A stretch of DNA of 8,708 nt from RGIG5579 sp045590715 (GTDB lineage: Bacteria; Bacillota; Clostridia; Oscillospirales; SIG627): NCBI GenBank assembly GCA_045590715.1, contig JAZNRO010000121.1:1-8708 (forward strand), written 5' to 3'. Of this stretch, positions 5,592 to 8,708 are shown piece after piece (the first letter of the stretch is position 1; every line of letters begins with the position of its first letter). Below the pieces are notes generated by a model that had not been told where the DNA came from, made no database searches, and worked only from the letters and a program-made list of their open reading frames with translations. Made by a program: the position numbers and the translations under genes.

Positions 5592-5667
5592 ATTTTGTTT
5601 TCCAAGTTCAGATCGTCCGCATTTTGTGTTTCCCTTTTTGGAAATGACAAAGGTGCGGATTTTTTTA
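5565..5667 (+). promoter_or_regulatory. Transcription attenuator: antiterminator versus terminator pairing
   Basis: Two mutually exclusive pairings are visible. In the first, GCGGAC at 5565-5570 (inside the leader ORF, just past the aromatic codons) is the exact complement of GTCCGC at 5615-5620. In the second, TCCGCA at 5616-5621 pairs with TGCGGA at 5654-5659 as the base of the terminator stem. Both use bases 5616-5620, so only one can form. A ribosome stalled on the early aromatic codons would leave 5565-5570 free to form the first pairing and block termination. A ribosome translating through would occupy it, or local hairpins such as CGGA/TCCG (5566-5569/5580-5583) could sequester it. No T-box (AGGGTGGNACCGCG-like) sequence is seen. 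I have not computed folding energies. Confidence 0.65.
5616..5666 (+). terminator. Leader (attenuator) terminator upstream of the aminotransferase
   Basis: A long hairpin forms from 5616-5633 and 5640-5659. The base is TCCGCA/TGCGGA, then comes a bulged G (5653), then TTTTGT/ACAAAG including a T-G pair. A small internal mismatch follows, and the top is TTTCC/GGAAA around a CTTTTT loop. Seven T residues follow at 5660-5666. It ends 25 bases before the aminotransferase ATG, so if active it cuts off the whole operon. Confidence 0.85.
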
Positions 5668-5691
5668 TTGGAAAAAAGGAGAAAAGAAAAT

Positions 5692-6873
5692 ATGAATGAG
5701 AAAATGCTGGCCCTGGGCAAACAGAGCTCGGTGATCCGTGCTTTGTCGGAATACGGTACCAAAAGAAAAAATGAGATCGGTGCGGAAAACGTATACGATT
5801 TTTCCCTGGGCAATCCCAGTATCCCTGCCCCCGATTCCGTAAAGGAAGCCATCCTTTCCTTGGCAGAGGAGATGGACCCTTGCCTGCTTCACGGCTACAC
5901 TGCTTCTCCCGGCGATATCAAGGTGCGCACTGCTATTGCGAACTCTTATAAGGAGAGATTCGGCTTTGAGGCAAAAGGGGAGCTTATTTATATGACCTGC
6001 GGCGCCGCCGCATCTCTTACCACCGCGTTTCACGCTCTGTTAAGCGAAGGGGAAGAGGTGGTAGTTCCCGCGCCCTTTTTCCCGGAATACCGGGTGTTTG
6101 TAGAAAAGGCGGGCGGCGTTTTAAAGCCGGTACTCTGTCACCAGCCTTCTTTCCAATTGGATCTTGAAAAAATGGAAGAGGCCATTACGGAAAAGACCCG
6201 TGTGGTACTGTTAAACTCTCCCAATAACCCTACCGGCGCTGTTTATACGGAAGAAAGTCTGAAAAGCCTTTCTGAAATGCTAGAAAGAAAAGAAAAGGAA
6301 CTGGGCACAAAGATCTATCTTCTGGCAGACGAGCCCTATCGGGAGCTTTTCTACGGCAAGGGAAACGTTCCTTTCCTTCCCAGCCTTTACCCCAGAACCC
6401 TTGTTGCTTATTCTTTCAGTAAATCCCTCTCCCTTCCCGGAGAGCGTATCGGATACCTTTTGGTTTCTCCTCGGTTTGAAGAAGCGGGGGAAGTGTTCCG
6501 GGCCATTTGCGGCGCGGGAAGAAGCCTTGGCTTTGTATGTGCCCCCAGTATGTGGCAGAAGGTCATCGAAAAATGTCTGGGTCAGACTTCCGACGTGGAA
6601 GAATACCGGAAAAACTGTGCCCTTCTTTCCACCGCTTTAACGCAGATGGGCTACGTGGTAACACCCCCTGAAGGCGCTTTTTACCTTTTTGTAAAAGCAC
6701 CGGACGGAGATGCGGCCGCTATGAGCGAAAAAGCCAAGAAGTACGAGCTTCTCCTTGTTCCCAGTGATTCTTTCGGGGTGCCGGGCTTTGTACGCATCGC
6801 TTACTGCGTTGGCAGAAAGACCATTGAAGATTCTCTTCCGGCTTTTAGGAAATTGATGGAGGAATACCAGTAA
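5692..6873 (+). CDS. Class I/II PLP-dependent aminotransferase, probable aromatic aminotransferase
   Basis: A 393-residue fold-type I aminotransferase. Visible motifs are the cofactor-phosphate segment CGAAASL (103-109), NSPNNPTGAVY (175-185, with N179 contacting PLP), ADEPYRE (212-218, D213 to the pyridine nitrogen and Y216 to O3'), SFSKSLSLPGERIGY (241-255, with K244 the Schiff-base lysine and R252), and FVRIAYC (366-372, with R368 for the substrate carboxylate). I chose the ATG at 5692 because AAGGAG lies at 5676-5681. A longer in-frame reading from a GTG at 5626 would run through the terminator hairpin. The stop codon overlaps the pheA ATG by one base (TAATG). Between an aromatic leader peptide and pheA, it most plausibly transaminates phenylpyruvate and/or hydroxyphenylpyruvate. 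Sequence alone does not exclude aspartate or alanine as the substrate. It is not a recognisable HisC. Confidence 0.93.
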   Translation: MNEKMLALGKQSSVIRALSEYGTKRKNEIGAENVYDFSLGNPSIPAPDSVKEAILSLAEEMDPCLLHGYTASPGDIKVRTAIANSYKERFGFEAKGELIYMTCGAAASLTTAFHALLSEGEEVVVPAPFFPEYRVFVEKAGGVLKPVLCHQPSFQLDLEKMEEAITEKTRVVLLNSPNNPTGAVYTEESLKSLSEMLERKEKELGTKIYLLADEPYRELFYGKGNVPFLPSLYPRTLVAYSFSKSLSLPGERIGYLLVSPRFEEAGEVFRAICGAGRSLGFVCAPSMWQKVIEKCLGQTSDVEEYRKNCALLSTALTQMGYVVTPPEGAFYLFVKAPDGDAAAMSEKAKKYELLLVPSDSFGVPGFVRIAYCVGRKTIEDSLPAFRKLMEEYQ

Positions 6874-7970
6874 TGGACGAAAAAAAGCTTTTGTCATCAA
6901 GAGAGAATATCAATCAAATCGATCAGGAAATGGCCCGTCTTTTTGAAGCGAGAATGAAAGCAGTAGAAGAGGTGGCCCTTTATAAAAAAGAAGTGGGTAT
7001 GCCCATTTTTGACCCCAAAAGGGAGGAAGAAGTTCTTTCCCGTGGGGCAGAACGGATCGGAGAAGAAAATTTAAAAGGGTATTACACCACTTTCCTTCGC
7101 TCTGTGATGGAGGTATCCAAATCCTATCAGTCCCGTCTGATGGAGGGAATGCGCGTGGCCTTTGCCGGGGTATCCGGCGCTTTTGCCCAGATCGCGGCAC
7201 AGAAGATTTTCCCCTCTGCCAAAACCGTAGGCTACGGTGATTTTGAGGGAGCCTATCGGGCGGTAGAAGAAGGAGAGTGCGACGTTTGTGTTCTGCCACT
7301 GGAGAATTCTACCGGCGGTGACGTGGGCGTGGTGATGGACCTTTCTTTCTTCGGCGCTCTTTCCATCAGCGGAATTTACGACGTGGAAGTAAAGCAGAAT
7401 CTCATTGCCAAAAAGGGCACGAAAAAAGAAGATATCCGCTGTGTGATCAGCCATCCCCAGGCCCTTGCCCAGTGCGCTCCTTATTTGAAGAAAATGGGGG
7501 TAGAGCAAAAAGAGGCTTCTACGACGGCCGAGGCGGCCCGTATGGTAGCGGAAAGCAGTGATATGACCCTGGCGGCCATCGGAAGTCTTGAGGCGGCATC
7601 CGGCTTTGGTCTGCAGGTACTGGAAAGCCAGATCCAGGAAAAGGGCGGGAATACCACCCGCTTTGCGGTATTTACCCGCACGCCTGCCCTTTTAAAGGAT
7701 GCAGACGGGCAGTTTGTCATGCTCTTTACCGTAAAGAATGAAGCCGGCGCTTTGGCAAAGGCGGTTTCTACCATCGGTAAAAACGGCATCAATTTGCGGG
7801 CGATCAAGTCAAGACCTACGAAAAAACTTTCTTTTGAATATTACTTCTTCTGCGAGGGAGAGGGAAATCTTGGGGGCTCGGAGGGCAAAAAGATGCTTTC
7901 CGCCTTAAAAGAAAACTGTATGGACGTAAAGGTTCTGGGAACCTTTGAGAAAGAAACCTTACTGTCTTAA
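6873..7970 (+). CDS. pheA: Bifunctional chorismate mutase / prephenate dehydratase (P-protein)
   Basis: A 365-residue three-part enzyme that makes phenylpyruvate from chorismate via prephenate. Residues 1-90 form an AroQ-type helical chorismate mutase with the expected residues R10, R27, K38, D47, E51 and Q86. Residues about 93-270 form the prephenate dehydratase domain, with VAFAGVSGAFAQIAA (95-109), LPLENSTGGDVG (141-152), ISHPQALAQC (192-201) and the catalytic motif NTTRFAVF (260-267, T262). Residues about 280-358 form an ACT domain with GALAKAVSTI (292-301) and SRP (313-315), which binds phenylalanine for feedback inhibition. The usual ESRP is KSRP here. The ATG overlaps the aminotransferase stop codon, so translation is probably coupled. 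Its own stop codon forms part of the aroB ribosome binding site. Confidence 0.97.
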   Translation: MDEKKLLSSRENINQIDQEMARLFEARMKAVEEVALYKKEVGMPIFDPKREEEVLSRGAERIGEENLKGYYTTFLRSVMEVSKSYQSRLMEGMRVAFAGVSGAFAQIAAQKIFPSAKTVGYGDFEGAYRAVEEGECDVCVLPLENSTGGDVGVVMDLSFFGALSISGIYDVEVKQNLIAKKGTKKEDIRCVISHPQALAQCAPYLKKMGVEQKEASTTAEAARMVAESSDMTLAAIGSLEAASGFGLQVLESQIQEKGGNTTRFAVFTRTPALLKDADGQFVMLFTVKNEAGALAKAVSTIGKNGINLRAIKSRPTKKLSFEYYFFCEGEGNLGGSEGKKMLSALKENCMDVKVLGTFEKETLLS

Positions 7971-7980
7971 GGAGATTTTT

Positions 7981-8708
7981 ATGATCCTTTCTGTTAAAAG
8001 TGAAAAGGGCACTTACCCGGTACATATTACCCCCGGCGGTCTTTCTACGGTGAAAGAGATTTTTGACCTTGAGAGAAAGTGCCTTATTCTGACGGATGAA
8101 AATATTCCCAAAGAATACGTGGATACGCTTACAAAAAATATCAAAGAGCCTTCTCTTTTCGTTTTAAAGCCCGGAGAAGATTCCAAGACGCTTAAGAGCC
8201 TTCAGGAGATCGTTTCCTTTATGCTGGAAGAAGGCTTTGACCGTAAAAGTGCCGTGGTGGCTCTTGGCGGCGGTGTGGTAGGAGATCTTGGCGGGTTTGT
8301 GGCTGCCACCTTCCAGCGGGGAATTGATTTTTATAATATCCCCACTACCGTTCTGTCCCAGGTGGATTCTTCCATCGGCGGAAAAGTGGCGGTAAATTTA
8401 AAGGGCTATAAAAATATGATCGGGGCTTTTTATCCCCCCAAGGGCGTTTTGGTGGATACAAACACCTTAAAAACGCTGCCTGAAAGACAGATCGCAAACG
8501 GCCTTAGTGAATCGGTGAAAATGGCACTGACCTTTGATAAAGACCTCTTTTCCCTTTTTGAAAAGGAAGATGCAACAGAGAAACTGAATGAAATCATTGC
8601 AAGAAGCCTTTCTCTGAAAAAGAGAGTGGTGGAAGAAGACGAAAAAGAAAGCGGTCTTCGCAGGGTCTTAAATTTCGGACACACCCTGGGACACGCCATT
8701 GAGAAGCA
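7981..8708 (+). CDS. aroB: 3-dehydroquinate synthase, 5' part (runs off the window)
   Basis: The frame is open from ATG 7981 to the window end, 242 codons of an expected roughly 350-360. The enzyme converts DAHP to 3-dehydroquinate, the second step of the shikimate pathway, using NAD and a divalent metal (usually zinc). The N-terminal domain has the family features PGEDSKTL (64-71), the NAD-binding ALGGGVVGDLGGFVAATF (94-111), and IPTTVLSQVDSSIGGKVAVN (120-139). The metal-binding domain shows GLSESVKMAL (174-183), a variant of the usual G-x-A-E-x-I-K-x-G with E177 as metal ligand and K180. It also has NFGHTLGHAIE (231-241), where H234 is the second ligand. The third ligand histidine lies beyond the edge. 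AAGGAG overlaps the pheA TAA, six bases before the ATG; the intergenic gap is only 10 bases, so it belongs to the same operon. Confidence 0.96.
   Translation, partial: MILSVKSEKGTYPVHITPGGLSTVKEIFDLERKCLILTDENIPKEYVDTLTKNIKEPSLFVLKPGEDSKTLKSLQEIVSFMLEEGFDRKSAVVALGGGVVGDLGGFVAATFQRGIDFYNIPTTVLSQVDSSIGGKVAVNLKGYKNMIGAFYPPKGVLVDTNTLKTLPERQIANGLSESVKMALTFDKDLFSLFEKEDATEKLNEIIARSLSLKKRVVEEDEKESGLRRVLNFGHTLGHAIEK

Noticed and set aside
5626..5691. N-terminal extension of the aminotransferase from a GTG
   Set aside because: It would translate through the terminator hairpin and T-tract. The ATG at 5692 has a proper AAGGAG and fits the family length.
5499..5691. T-box riboswitch in the aromatic leader
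   Set aside because: No AGGGTGGNACCGCG-like antiterminator sequence or specifier-loop features were found, and the leader of about 187 bases is occupied by the peptide ORF and the terminator.

Overview
The window looks like a chromosomal segment from an endospore-forming member of the Clostridia, most likely Lachnospiraceae-like. Three observations support this: a complete spoIIAA-spoIIAB-sigF operon, strong AAGGAG-type ribosome binding sites on nearly every gene, and textbook TTGACA/TATAAT promoters. GC content is moderate and coding density is high. I see no transposase, phage gene, CRISPR array, tRNA or rRNA. The genus assignment is inference; the spore operon is seen directly.

Layout. 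(1) 1-110: the C-terminal tail of a D-2-hydroxyacid dehydrogenase. (2) 170-964: a membrane-anchored SPFH/prohibitin-family protein, closed by a strong terminator. (3) 1019-1246 (minus): a 75-residue conserved small protein whose 3' end is built from a near-perfect DNA palindrome. (4) 1315-1749: a helical, probably ferritin-like-fold small protein of unknown function. (5) 1806-3025: alanine racemase (alr) with its own consensus promoter. (6) 3078-3830 (minus): exonuclease III, convergent with alr, sharing a bidirectional terminator and having its own promoter at 3857-3885. (7) 3963-5435: the spoIIA operon, encoding the anti-anti-sigma factor, the anti-sigma kinase and sigma F, closed by a terminator. 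(8) 5470-8708: an aromatic amino acid operon with a class I/II aminotransferase, a fused chorismate mutase-prephenate dehydratase (pheA) and the start of 3-dehydroquinate synthase (aroB), which runs off the right edge.

The most notable element is the leader of the aromatic operon (5470-5691). A perfect promoter is followed by a good ribosome binding site and a 20-codon ORF with a Phe-Tyr-Tyr-Phe run. An alternative pairing (GCGGAC with GTCCGC) comes next, competing with the base of a long intrinsic terminator just upstream of the aminotransferase. This has the architecture of ribosome-mediated (leader peptide) transcription attenuation responding to phenylalanine/tyrosine charging. That would be an unexpected solution in a group where T-boxes usually do this job. 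No T-box signature is visible.

How the genes work together. AroB supplies the shikimate pathway, PheA converts chorismate through prephenate to phenylpyruvate, and the aminotransferase plausibly makes the final Phe (and perhaps Tyr). The leader would couple expression of all three to aromatic aminoacyl-tRNA supply. The spoIIA genes form the partner-switching module that releases sigma F in the forespore. The other genes are housekeeping genes in separate transcription units.
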